Below are positions 24,582 to 33,900 of a stretch of DNA of 64,000 bases, in pieces. The translations under genes were made by a program, and so were the position numbers. This DNA is from CAVWCW01 sp963753615 (GTDB lineage: Bacteria > Pseudomonadota > Gammaproteobacteria > Chromatiales > Chromatiaceae): assembly GCA_963753615.1 (NCBI GenBank), contig CAVWCW010000019.1:86649-150648 (forward strand), read 5' to 3'. Numbering within the stretch: the stretch's first letter is position 1; each line of letters opens with the position of its first letter. The notes beneath the pieces were generated by a model. The model worked only from the letters and a program-made list of their open reading frames with translations, ran no database searches and was not told the DNA's origin.

Positions 24582-25760
24582 ATGGGTAACGAGCGCTGGA
24601 TACTGCCGGAAGGCATCGACGAGATGCTGCCGCCCCAATCCGGGGCGTTGGAGCAGCTGCGGCGCGATCTGTTGGATCTCTACGACCGTTGGGGTTACGA
24701 ACTGGTGATCCCACCCTTCGTCGAGTTTCTCGACTCACTGCTCACCGGTACCGGCAGTGACCTGGATCTGCAGACCTTCAAGCTTACCGACCAGATGAGC
24801 GGGCGCCTGATGGGCGTGCGCGCGGACATCACCCCCCAGGCCGCTCGCATCGACGCCCGCCAGTTGGACTGGGAAGGCCCGACTCGCTTGTGCTACCTCG
24901 GCACCGTGCTGCATACCCGCGGGGACGGCTTTGCGGGTTCCCGCAGTCCGCTGCAGATCGGGGCTGAGATCTACGGCCATGGCGGTCCAGAAAGCGACGT
25001 TGAAATCCTTTCCCTGATGCTGCGCAGCCTCGAGATGGCCGGAATCACGGAATTGTCCCTCGACCTCGGGCATGTCGGCATCTTCCGCGGCCTGAGCCGC
25101 CAGGCTGGACTGGCGGCGGATCAGGAAAGGGCCCTGTTCGACGCGCTGCAGCGTAAGGCGATCCCCGAGATCGAAGAGCTGGTGGCCCGATTCCGCATCG
25201 ACCCGGCCAGTGCCCGCATGCTCGAGACCCTGGCCGAGCTCAACGGCGACCACGCTTTGAGCGAGGCGCGCCGGCGCCTGGCGGACGCCAATGCCGAGGT
25301 GCACGCGGCCCTGGATTATCTGCAACGCACCGCCGAGTTGGTGGCTGCTTGGCTGCCGGACACTCCTGTGCACTTCGACTTGGCGGAGTTGCGTGGCTAT
25401 CACTTTCATACCGGTGTGGTGTTCGCCGCTTTCGTGCCTGGGCTGGGACAGGAGATCGCCCGTGGTGGGCGCTACGACCACATTGGAGAGGTTTTCGGCC
25501 GCGCGCGCCCCGCCACGGGCTTCAGCACCGATCTCAAGACCCTGCTGCGCCTCGGTGATCGGCCCCAGGCGGAGTCAGTGCCGAGGGTGTTCGCGCCCTG
25601 GTCCTCGGACCCGGCGCTGCGCCACCGCATCGAAGACCTTCGGCATCAGGGCCTGCGGGTGGTGCGCGGCTTGCCCGGGCAGGCGCAGGGGGCAGCCGAA
25701 ATGGGCTGCAACCGGGTGCTGGTCCAGCGCGACGGGAATTGGGAACTGGCCCCGGTTTGA
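24582..25760 (+). CDS. hisZ: ATP phosphoribosyltransferase regulatory subunit HisZ
   Basis: HisZ is the histidyl-tRNA-synthetase-like subunit that activates and regulates short-form HisG in histidine synthesis. The class II synthetase-like core shows WILPEGIDEMLPPQSGALE, FVEFLDSLLTG, FKLTDQMSGRLMGVRADITPQAARI, CYLGTVLHTR, QIGAEIYGH and RGGRYDHIGEVFG. It lacks the anticodon-binding domain and is 392 residues long. Its location between hflC/DUF2065 and purA is common in gammaproteobacteria that have short HisG, as opposed to enterics. hisG itself is not in the window. Confidence 0.94.
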   Translation: MGNERWILPEGIDEMLPPQSGALEQLRRDLLDLYDRWGYELVIPPFVEFLDSLLTGTGSDLDLQTFKLTDQMSGRLMGVRADITPQAARIDARQLDWEGPTRLCYLGTVLHTRGDGFAGSRSPLQIGAEIYGHGGPESDVEILSLMLRSLEMAGITELSLDLGHVGIFRGLSRQAGLAADQERALFDALQRKAIPEIEELVARFRIDPASARMLETLAELNGDHALSEARRRLADANAEVHAALDYLQRTAELVAAWLPDTPVHFDLAELRGYHFHTGVVFAAFVPGLGQEIARGGRYDHIGEVFGRARPATGFSTDLKTLLRLGDRPQAESVPRVFAPWSSDPALRHRIEDLRHQGLRVVRGLPGQAQGAAEMGCNRVLVQRDGNWELAPV

Positions 25761-25813
25761 TCCTGGCCGCGACCAAAGAATCGAGACTTTCTTTAAACCT
25801 GTAGAGTGCAATT

Positions 25814-27110
25814 ATGGGTAAAAATGTCGTAGTGATCGGCACCCAGTGGGGTGACGAAGGTAAGGGCAAGGTCGTCGACCTGCTGACCGACCGGGCGGCG
25901 GCGGTGGTGCGTTTCCAGGGCGGCCACAATGCCGGCCACACCCTGGTCATCGACGGCCAGCAGACGGTGCTGCACCTGATTCCGTCAGGCATCCTGCGCG
26001 CCGGGGTGCGCTGTCTCATCGGCAACGGCGTGGTGCTTTCGCCCGACGCCCTGCTGGAGGAGCTGGAGATGTTGGAGCAGGGCGGCATCCCGGCCCGCGA
26101 GCGTATCGCCATCAGCGAATCCTGCCCTCTGATTCTGCCCTATCACATTGCTCTCGATCAGGCGCGAGAGATCGCCCGAGGCAAGAAGGCTATCGGCACC
26201 ACCGGGCGCGGCATCGGCCCCACCTACGAGGACAAGGTCTCACGGCGCGGCATCCGCCTTGGCGAGCTGCTCGATCCCGAGCACTTCAAGGAGCGCCTGC
26301 GCGAGGTCATGGAGTACCACAACTACGCCCTCGAGCACTACTTCAAGGCGGCGCCGGTTGACTACCAGCAGGTACTGGACCTGGCCCTGGCCCAGGGCGA
26401 GCAGCTGCGCGCCGCTGGTGGAGGACATCCCGGGCATCCTGCACCGGATGCGCAGGGACGGCGAGAGCGTGCTGTTCGAAGGGGCTCAGGGGGCGCTGCT
26501 GGACATCGACCACGGCACCTATCCCTATGTCACCTCGTCGACCACCACCGCGGGCGGCGCCGCCAGCGGCAGCGGCGTGGGGCCGCGCGATCTCGATTAC
26601 ATCCTGGGCATCGTCAAGGCCTACACCACCCGGGTCGGGGCCGGGCCCTTCCCGACCGAGCTGTTCGACGACGACGGCGAGCATCTGGGGGTCAAGGGCC
26701 ACGAGTTCGGCGCTACCACCGGGCGCAAGCGCCGCTGCGGCTGGCTCGACCTGGTGGCGCTCAACCGTTCCCTGCGGGTAAACAGCGTGAGCGGCCTGTG
26801 CATCACCAAGCTGGACGTGCTGGACGGCCTGGAAACCCTCAAGATCTGCACCGGCTACCGCCTCGATGGCAAGCTGGTCGACACCCCGCCGGTGGGCGCG
26901 GACCGTTTCGAGCGCTGCGAGCCGGAGTATATCGAGCTGCCCGGTTGGCAGGAGTCGACCGTTGGGGTGACCGACTACGACCAGCTGCCGGAGAACGCCC
27001 GTGCCTACCTGGACAAGGTCGAGGCACTGAGCGGTACCCCGATCGATATCGTATCCACCGGTCCGGACCGCGCCGAGACCATCGTTCTGCGCCACCCTTT
27101 CGAGACCTGA
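25814..27110 (+). CDS. purA: adenylosuccinate synthetase PurA (frameshifted once)
   Basis: PurA makes adenylosuccinate from IMP, Asp and GTP, the first committed AMP step. From ATG 25814 it reads VVVIGTQWGDEGKGKVVDLLTD with the catalytic Asp and His (GGHNAGHTLV), and GTTGRGIGPTYEDKVSRRGIR. After EQLRA near 26409 the frame changes and continues PLVEDIPGILHRM, then FEGAQGALLDIDHGTYPYVTSS, GVGPRDLDYILGIVKAYTTRVG, GATTGRKRRCGWLD and TKLDVLDGL to TGA 27108-27110. Joined, the length is about 431 residues, as usual. One extra G in a GC-rich run explains the break. The gene is essential for purine synthesis, so an error is likely. Confidence 0.95.
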
Positions 27111-27119
27111 GTGCCCCGC

Positions 27120-27183
27120 CTCCGGCGCCGCTAACCCGCATATTTCAGTGCGCCGTGAAATATGCGGGTTTCGGGCGCCGGAG
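27120..27183. repeat. nested palindrome after purA
   Basis: Inner arms aacccgcatatttca (27133-27147) and tgaaatatgcgggtt (27156-27170) are a perfect 15-bp inverted repeat with an 8-base loop; outer arms ctccggcgcc (27120-27129) and ggcgccggag (27174-27183) extend it. The left arm plus loop start recur at 11483-11504. It could act as a purA terminator, but there is no T-run. It could also be a MITE-like element or paired insertion-sequence ends. Confidence 0.62.
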
Positions 27184-27321
27184 TAGCCGCAACCTCCCCG
27201 CCCTACCGATGTGCCCGACCCAGCGCCTAACCCGCTTGCAATGATGAGCGGCAATGCGAGTTTCGCCGCATCGTTTATACAAAATAGCGGGAAAGTGTCG
27301 ATTCGACCAAGGAGGTTAGCC

Positions 27322-27549
27322 ATGAAGAAACTGCTCAAGATTCTCGCCGCGGCTGGAATTGCGGCGCTCGTGGCGCTCCCGACCGAGGTAGGCGCTGTCT
27401 GGGGGCCGGGATGGAGCCCTTGGCGCAATAATTACATCGATGACCCGGCGTACCGCTTCGGACCGCCTCGGCAGCGCAACTATATCCGTGACCTGTATCT
27501 TCACGGTCCCGGCTATGCCCACTGGCGGCAGCTGAGGCGTTCTTATTGA
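27322..27549 (+). CDS. small secreted aromatic/Arg-rich protein
   Basis: The ATG at 27322 has an excellent ribosome site (aaggaggt at 27309-27316). The 75-residue product has a signal peptide (KKLLKILAAAGIAALVALPTEVGA) and a mature part rich in Trp, Tyr, Pro, Arg and His (WGPGWSPWRNNYIDDPAYRF and similar). No family is recognised. It shares the general look of the Tyr/Gly/Trp-rich secreted protein at 12.3-12.6 kb, so it may be another envelope or sulfur-globule-type protein; that is only compositional. It is monocistronic with a strong terminator downstream. Confidence 0.66.
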   Translation: MKKLLKILAAAGIAALVALPTEVGAVWGPGWSPWRNNYIDDPAYRFGPPRQRNYIRDLYLHGPGYAHWRQLRRSY

Positions 27550-27582
27550 ACCCGAGAAGCCGGGTGCTTCTCCAGTATTAGT

Positions 27583-27607
27583 GGGCCGCCTGCGGGCGGC
27601 CCCTTTG
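27583..27607 (+). terminator. rho-independent terminator of the small secreted protein gene
   Basis: A gggccgcc / ggcggccc stem (27583-27590, 27595-27602) with a 4-base loop is followed by CTTTGATT. A second small hairpin (gagaagc / gcttctc, about 27554-27571) precedes it. Confidence 0.7.
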
Positions 27608-27724
27608 ATTCCCAACCCACGGACGAAACGCCTGGTCGCCATCGCGAAACTGCGTCTCGGCTTGTCAGTTTACCGGCCTAGGGGATACCATTCCCTCTTT
27701 ACCCCATAACCCAGGGAACCCGCT

Positions 27725-28600
27725 ATGTTTCGAGGCAGTATGGTGGCGCTGATCACGCCGATGCATGCCGACGGCAGCGTCGACGACGCCAGCCTCGCGC
27801 GCTTGGTGGAATTTCACTTGGCGCAGGGCACCGACGCCATCGTCGCGGTGGGCACCACCGGGGAATCCGCCACACTCGACGAGGATGAGCACTGCGTGGT
27901 AATCCGCCAGGTGGTCGAACTGGCCGCCGGACGCATCCCCGTGATTGCGGGCACCGGGGCCAATGCCACTACCGAGGCGATCAGCCTGACCCGCTGCGCC
28001 AAGGCCGCGGGGGCTGACGCCTGCCTGCTGGTGACCCCCTATTACAATAAGCCCACGCAAGAGGGACTGTACCTGCACCACCGGGCGGTGGCCGAGGCGG
28101 TGGATATCCCGCAGATCCTCTACAATGTGCCGGGCCGCACCGCCTGCGACATGTTGCCGGAGACCGCAGGAAGGTTATCGGAGATCGAAAACATCATCGG
28201 CCTCAAAGAGGCCACCGGCGACTTGGCCCGAGTGGCCCGCTTGCGCGAGCTGTGCGGACCCGAGTTTGGACTCTACAGCGGCGATGACGCCACTGGCCGG
28301 GAATTCATGTTGCTCGGAGGCGACGGCGTAATCTCGGTGAGCGCAAACGTGGCGCCGCGGCTGATGCACCAGATGTGTGCCGCCGCCCTGAGCGGTGACG
28401 GGGCGGCTGCCGAGGCCCTCGACGCCCGCCTCAGCGGGCTGCACAGCGCCCTGTTCGTGGAGGCGAATCCGATCCCGGTGAAATGGGCCATGAAGGAGTT
28501 GGGTTTGGCGACAAAGGGGATTCGCCTGCCCCTGACCTGGCTGTCGGAAGCTGCACGTCCGGCGGTGCGCGAAGCGATGGCCCAGGCCGGCGTCCTCTGA
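27725..28600 (+). CDS. dapA: 4-hydroxy-tetrahydrodipicolinate synthase DapA
   Basis: DapA condenses pyruvate and aspartate semialdehyde in the lysine/diaminopimelate pathway. It is a TIM barrel with FRGSMVALITPMHADGSVD, VGTTGESATLDEDEH (the Thr-Thr of the proton relay), VIAGTGANATTEAI, LLVTPYYNKPTQEGLYLHH (catalytic Tyr), YNVPGRTACDM and the Schiff-base Lys in IIGLKEATGD, then YSGDDATG and GVISVSANVAP. The length of 291 residues is normal. dapA-bamC is a conserved gammaproteobacterial pair. Confidence 0.97.
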   Translation: MFRGSMVALITPMHADGSVDDASLARLVEFHLAQGTDAIVAVGTTGESATLDEDEHCVVIRQVVELAAGRIPVIAGTGANATTEAISLTRCAKAAGADACLLVTPYYNKPTQEGLYLHHRAVAEAVDIPQILYNVPGRTACDMLPETAGRLSEIENIIGLKEATGDLARVARLRELCGPEFGLYSGDDATGREFMLLGGDGVISVSANVAPRLMHQMCAAALSGDGAAAEALDARLSGLHSALFVEANPIPVKWAMKELGLATKGIRLPLTWLSEAARPAVREAMAQAGVL

Positions 28601-28659
28601 CCGGCATTTCGGCCGCTGGCCGAGCAACCAACAATCTAATTCTGGACGGTGGAATCGAT

Positions 28660-29796
28660 ATGCCCGCAACCCTGGTAAGAATTGTCATCGCCGGCCTGCT
28701 GGTGGCTTTGTTGGCGGCCTGCAGCAGCGTGCAAAAGGTGCTGCCGGACCGCAAGGTCGACTACAAGCGGGAGCGGGTGGGCAGTGCCGACCTGGAAGTG
28801 CCGCCGGACCTGACTCGTCCGTCGCCGTCCGATACTCTCGTAGTTCCGGATCTGGCCCCGGGCGATACCGCCACCTTTTCGGAATATGCAGCCGACCGCC
28901 AGACCCTGCCGCGCAGCACCGGTAATTCAGCGGTACTCCCCGATATCGATTTTATCGACGTCAAGAAGGACGGCGACAAGCGCTGGTTGGCGATCCAGGC
29001 CACACCCGAGCAGGTGTGGCCGAAGGTGGTCGACTTCTGGCGCGACAACGGCATCCTGCTGGTGGAAGAAGACCCCACCATCGGCGTTATGGAGACCGGC
29101 TGGCTGGAGAACCGGGCGGATATCCGGAGCGACTTTATTACCGATTCGGTGCGTGGCGTCTTCGACGGTCTCTACTCGGCCAGCACCCGCGACCAGTATC
29201 GGGTGCGCCTGGAAACCAGCGAGGAGCCGGGCAGCACCGAGCTGTACCTGACCCACCGCGGGATGCGCCAGAAGATCACCGATCAGGGCAATACCGAACG
29301 CCCGGTATGGGAGGCCAGACCCAACGATCCGGAACTCGAGGTCGAGATGCTGCGCCGGATTATGGTCTATCTGGGCGTGGCGGAGGAACGGGCGCGTCGC
29401 AGCCTGGCTCGCCAGGACGCGCGCGAGCCCCGCTCCCAGTTGATCAAGGGGCGCGACGGCCAAGCCGAACTGATGATCGACGAAGACTTTTCCCGGGCCT
29501 GGCGCATCACCGGCGTGGCCTTGGACCGGGTCGGCTTCCTGGTGGAAGACAGGGATCGCAGCGCCGGCGTCTATTTCGTGCGCTACCGCGACCCCGAACA
29601 GCGGAAGGAAAAGGGCCTGCTGTCGAAGATGGCCTTCTGGCGCGACGACGCGCCGGAGCAGGGCGTAGAGTACCAGGTCAGCCTGGAGCCCCAGGGCGGG
29701 CAGACCCGGGTGCTGGTGCTGGATGCCGCCGGCAGTCGCGACACCACGCCCACCGCTACCCGCATCCTGACTCTGCTGGACGAGCAAATCCGCTAG
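28660..29796 (+). CDS. bamC: outer membrane assembly lipoprotein BamC
   Basis: BamC is an accessory lipoprotein of the BAM complex that inserts beta-barrel proteins. The ATG at 28660 opens a lipoprotein signal ending in the lipobox LLAAC, followed by a long extended lasso region (about residues 25-90: DRKVDYKRERVGSADLEVPPDLTRP) that in E. coli wraps BamD. Two helix-grip domains follow, starting near RWLAIQATPEQVWPKVVDFWRDNG and LMIDEDFSRAWRITGVALDRVGF. The length is 378 residues. It lies 60 bases after dapA. Confidence 0.9.
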   Translation: MPATLVRIVIAGLLVALLAACSSVQKVLPDRKVDYKRERVGSADLEVPPDLTRPSPSDTLVVPDLAPGDTATFSEYAADRQTLPRSTGNSAVLPDIDFIDVKKDGDKRWLAIQATPEQVWPKVVDFWRDNGILLVEEDPTIGVMETGWLENRADIRSDFITDSVRGVFDGLYSASTRDQYRVRLETSEEPGSTELYLTHRGMRQKITDQGNTERPVWEARPNDPELEVEMLRRIMVYLGVAEERARRSLARQDAREPRSQLIKGRDGQAELMIDEDFSRAWRITGVALDRVGFLVEDRDRSAGVYFVRYRDPEQRKEKGLLSKMAFWRDDAPEQGVEYQVSLEPQGGQTRVLVLDAAGSRDTTPTATRILTLLDEQIR

Positions 29797-29806
29797 CGCT
29801 CGGCCG

Positions 29807-30569
29807 GTGCGTTTCGCCTCGCTCGGCAGCGGCAGCCGGGGTAACGCTACCCTGGTGGAGGCCGGGGGAGCGCGGGTGTTGGTCGACTGCGGCTTCGCCC
29901 TGTGCGAACTGGAACGCCGGTTGGACCTGCTGGGAGTCGACCCGCACAGCCTCGACGCGGTGCTGATCACCCACGAGCATGCAGACCATATCCGCGGTGT
30001 CGGGGCATTGGCCCGGCGCTATGGGTTGCCGGTCTGGGCCAGTGCCGGGACCCTTGCGTCCGGCCGCTGCGGCAAACTCCCCAACGCGAGGGTCTTCAAT
30101 AGTCACGGCCAGTACATCGAAATTGAGGGTCTCCAGGTGCGGCCCTATCCGGTGCCCCACGACGCCCGCGAGCCTTGCCAGTTCCTATTCGCCGCCGACG
30201 GTCTTCAGCTGGGCCTGCTCACCGACACCGGCTCCATTACCCAGCACATCGTCGATTGCCTGAGTGGCTGCGACGGCCTGCTGTTGGAGGCGAATCACGA
30301 TCCCCAGATGCTGCGCCGCGGCCCCTATCCGCCCCGCTTGCAGGCCAGGGTCGGCGGCGCCTTCGGCCATCTGAGCAACGAGCAGGCGGCTCAGCTGCTG
30401 GCGCGGCTGGACCAAGGCCGGTTGCGTCAGGTCCTGATCGGCCACCTGAGTGAGAAGAATAACCACCCGAAGGTGGTTCGTGAGCCGACTGCTTGAGGCT
30501 GTACCCGACCTTGAATCCCGCCTAACGCTGGCCCGCCAAGACCAAATTACGCCTTGGATTCCGCTCTAA
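29807..30569 (+). CDS. MBL-fold metallohydrolase, YycJ/WalJ-like (frameshifted near the 3' end)
   Basis: A metallo-beta-lactamase-fold hydrolase: ASLGSGSRGNATLVEAGGARVLVDCGF, then the metal motif LITHEHADHIRGVG, a later GLLTDTGSIT and LLLEANHDPQML with metal ligands, and HLSNEQAA plus IGHLSEKNNHPKVV. Such enzymes are common after bamC in gammaproteobacteria and may act on nucleic acid or cell-wall-linked substrates; the substrate is not known. The frame as read stops at 30496, but after PKVVR the next frame continues SRLLEAVPDLESRLTLARQ to TAA 30567-30569, matching the expected family tail. One missing base near 30482 explains this. The start is GTG 29807, ten bases after the bamC stop. Confidence 0.85.
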
Positions 30570-30570
30570 G

Positions 30571-30725
30571 GAGACGCTGCAAAAAGCCCTCCCTGGCTTT
30601 TTGCGGCACGGCTTTCGAAAACGCGGTTTCCGAAAGCCTTCATTTTCAGGCGGTTGGACACCTGAAATAGGCGGGGCATCCTGCCCCGTGCGGGAAACGC
30701 GATTGAATCAGCGTTTCCCTAATGC
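30571..30725 (+). repeat. multi-hairpin intergenic repeat, copy A
   Basis: Four hairpins follow one another: gcaaaaagcc/ggctttttgc (30579-30588, 30595-30604), ggctttcg/cgaaagcc (30610-30617, 30631-30638), cggggca/tgccccg (30672-30678, 30682-30688) and gggaaacgc/gcgtttccc (30692-30700, 30711-30719). A related sequence lies in opposite orientation at 40131-40265. The first hairpin may also terminate the MBL gene. The whole looks like a structured dispersed repeat or a small RNA rather than a simple terminator. Confidence 0.72.
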
Positions 30726-30827
30726 CCCCGCCTGGCTCGTAGCGGCGTCCGATCCTCCCCGGCGGTGAGCCTCGTCTCACCCAGGCCCCCAAGTTGCATG
30801 GTCCGGTGCCCGCCGAAGATTGATTTT

Positions 30828-30854
30828 TTGGCAAAAAGGTGCGAAGGGTGTAAT
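30828..30854 (+). promoter_or_regulatory. possible promoter of the giant surface protein gene
   Basis: TTGGCA (30828-30833) and TGTAAT (30849-30854), each one mismatch from consensus, are separated by 15 bases, within a locally AT-rich patch 72 bases upstream of the TTG start. The spacer is short. Confidence 0.38.
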
Positions 30855-30925
30855 AGTAAACGAAAACCAATCTCAGTCGCGGATCACCGGCTGGCCGGGG
30901 TATCCACCCGTAAAAGGACGTCGCA

Positions 30926-33900
30926 TTGGAAGCTGTCTCTCGTATTCGGTTTTTGCTGTTCTGGCTCGGCTTGAGCTTGTCGACTCCCCTCTCCGCGGGA
31001 GATCTGCTGGTATTCTTCGACCTCGACGCCGACCCCGGGAGCGGCTGCGCGGTGGCGACCAGCGAGGGCAGTTTTGCCGGCGTCGAACGGATCCTGATCA
31101 CCCGCTACACCGACAGTATGGTCACCGAGGTGGTGCGCAGCGAATGCGTGGACCCCCCCACCGACAGCTTCGGGCCAGAGCAATTGGTCAGCCTGGGCGG
31201 CTGGCCGGTGGGGCTGGCGCTGGGCAGCGGCGGTTCGGACTTGGTCGAGACCTTCGTCGAGTTGGCCGATCTCGGGAATCACGCGCCCAGCGCGCGGATT
31301 GGCTTCGCAACCCGGGACGCATCCGGCGCCGCCGCCGATGCCATGCTGGGGGACGCCGGGGCCGGTTTCCAACTGCTTTTGTTCACGGACGATCCCGCCG
31401 CCATTCCGAGTCTGCACCGGCTCGGTCTGCTGCTTCTGGCCCTGTTGTTGGCGGCGCTCAGCCTCTACGGCATCCGCCGTCACCCCGGAGTCCACAGCCT
31501 GGTGCTGATGGTTACGTTGGCCGGAAGCCTGGTCGGTTTGGTTTGGGCTGCTGTGGCGCCGGACGGAGACCCGAGCGACTGGGACAGTGTCTCCCCGCTG
31601 GGAACCGACGCCACCGGAGACGGAGGCGACGATGACTTGGTAGCGGTCTTCGCCATGGTCGACGGCGGCCGCGTTTGTCTGCGCGCCGATCTATTCTGGA
31701 ACCAGCCGCCGGCGATCGCCGATCAAGGCTTTTCCATCGACGAGAACAGCCCCATTGGCACCCCGGTTGGCACCCTTGCTGCCAGCGATCCCGACGTCGG
31801 CGACACGCTCGGCTTTGCCGTCACCGGCGGCAGCGGCAACAGCGCCTTCGCGGTCGATCCTGCGAATGGAGAAATCCGCGTTGCCGACAGCGCCCAGTTG
31901 GACTTCGAGACCAACCCCAGCCTGACACTGGACTTGGTAGTAACAGACGGTGCAGGTCTGCAGGACACGGCCCTGGTCACCATCGATCTCAACGATATCG
32001 ATGAACCTCCCGCCGCGGTGTCCGACAGCGCCACGGTGGGCGAAGACGACCCGGCCACCAACATCGACGTACTGGCCAACGACACCGACGTCGACGCTGG
32101 CCCCAAGGCCATCGCCAGCGTCACCCAGCCGGCCAACGGCACGGTTGTCAACAATGGCACCAACCTCAGCTACCAGCCGAACGCCAATTACTGCAACGAC
32201 GGCGCCCCGACGGACGACTTCAGCTACACGCTGACGCCGGGCGGCTCCAGCACCACGGTGGCGGTGCGTGTTACCTGCGTCGACGACGCCCCGGTCGCTG
32301 TTGGCGACAGTGCGGCGGTCGGTGAAGACGTCGCCGCCACCAGCATCAATGTGCTGGGCAACGACACCGATATCGACGCCGGTCTAAAGACCATTGCCAG
32401 CGTCACCCAGCCGGCCAACGGCACGGTGGTCAACAACGGCGGCGACCTGAGCTACCAGCCCGACCTCGATTACTGCAATGACGGCACGCCGACCGACGAT
32501 TTCACCTATACGCTCAACGGCGGTTCCACGGCCACGGTGGCGGTCAGCGTCAGCTGCGTCGATGATGCCCCGGTCGCGGTGGCCGACAGCGCCACGGTCA
32601 CCGAGGATGCGCCGGCCACCCTCATCGATGTGCTGGGCAACGACACCGACGTGGACGCCGGCCCGATCGGCATCAGCGGCGTCGCCCAGCCGGCCAACGG
32701 CACGGTGGTCAACAACGGCACCAATGTCAGCTACCAGCCGAACGCCGACTACTGCAACGACGGCGCGCCCACAGACGACTTCACCTATACCCTGAGCCCC
32801 GGTGGCGCGAGCGCGGCGGTGGCGGTCACGGTGGACTGCGTGAACGACCCGCCGCTCGGCGTCGACGATCCGTTCTGGGCCGCCAGCGGCGCCTTTGAGG
32901 TGATCGGCGTGGCCTGCACCGACTGCGCCAGTCCCGCAATCCTGCCTGCCCCCCGGACGCTGGAAGTCGTGCTCGAAGCCAACATCGCGGTAGCTGCCGG
33001 CTACGGGGTAGGGGGGCTGAGCGCCACCGATTTCACCGGCATCGGCGTCAGCCAGTCGACCAGCACCGCGCTGGCGATCGGCGATCGCCTTACCATTACC
33101 CTGACCGGCAGCGCCGAGGCCGATCCGTTCGGCGCCCTGTTCGATCTCTGCGAGGTCGCCCCGGCCAGCGCGGCCGATCCCTGCGCCGCCGCGCTCAACG
33201 CCGTCGGTCTAGGCTTCGGCGCCCGCTTCGCGCCCGCCGGCCCCATCGGCCCGACGGGCTTCAGCACCGACCAGGCGAGCGCCTTCACCACCGCCAACGT
33301 ACTGCCCAACGACGTCGACGTCGACGGCGCTGCGCTCAGCGTCACCGGCATCGACACCACCGGTACGGTAGGCCTGGTGATCAACAACGGCGATGGCAGC
33401 TTCACCTATGACCCCAACGCCCAGTTCGACGCCCTGGGCGCGGACGAGACCGCCCTGGACCGGTTCGCCTACACCGTCGATGACGGCAGCGGCGGCAGCG
33501 ACACGGCGCTGGTCAGCATTACCGTTATCGGCATCAATGACGCGCCGAGCTTCACCGATGGCGGCAATGACAGCGTATTGGAAGACGCTGGTGCCCAGAC
33601 CGTTGCCGGCTGGGCCAGCGCCATCGACGATGGTGACGGCGGCAACCAGACCCTGACTTTCAATATCACCGCCAATACCGATCCTGGTTTGTTCAGTGCC
33701 GGTCCGGCGGTCGATCCGCTCAGCGGCGACCTCACCTACACTCCAGCAGCGGACGCCAACGGCAGCGCCAGCATTACTCTGACCCTGTCCGATGACGGCG
33801 GTACCGCCGACGGCGGGGTGGATACCTCGCCGGCCGCCAGCTTTACCATTTCGGTAACGGCGGTCAACGATGCGCCCAGCTTCGTCGCCGGCGCCGATGT

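Noticed and set aside
32006..32845. Regularly spaced repeats that could be taken for a CRISPR array
   Set aside because: The repeats are in frame within a coding region, about 280 bases apart, and encode protein domains.
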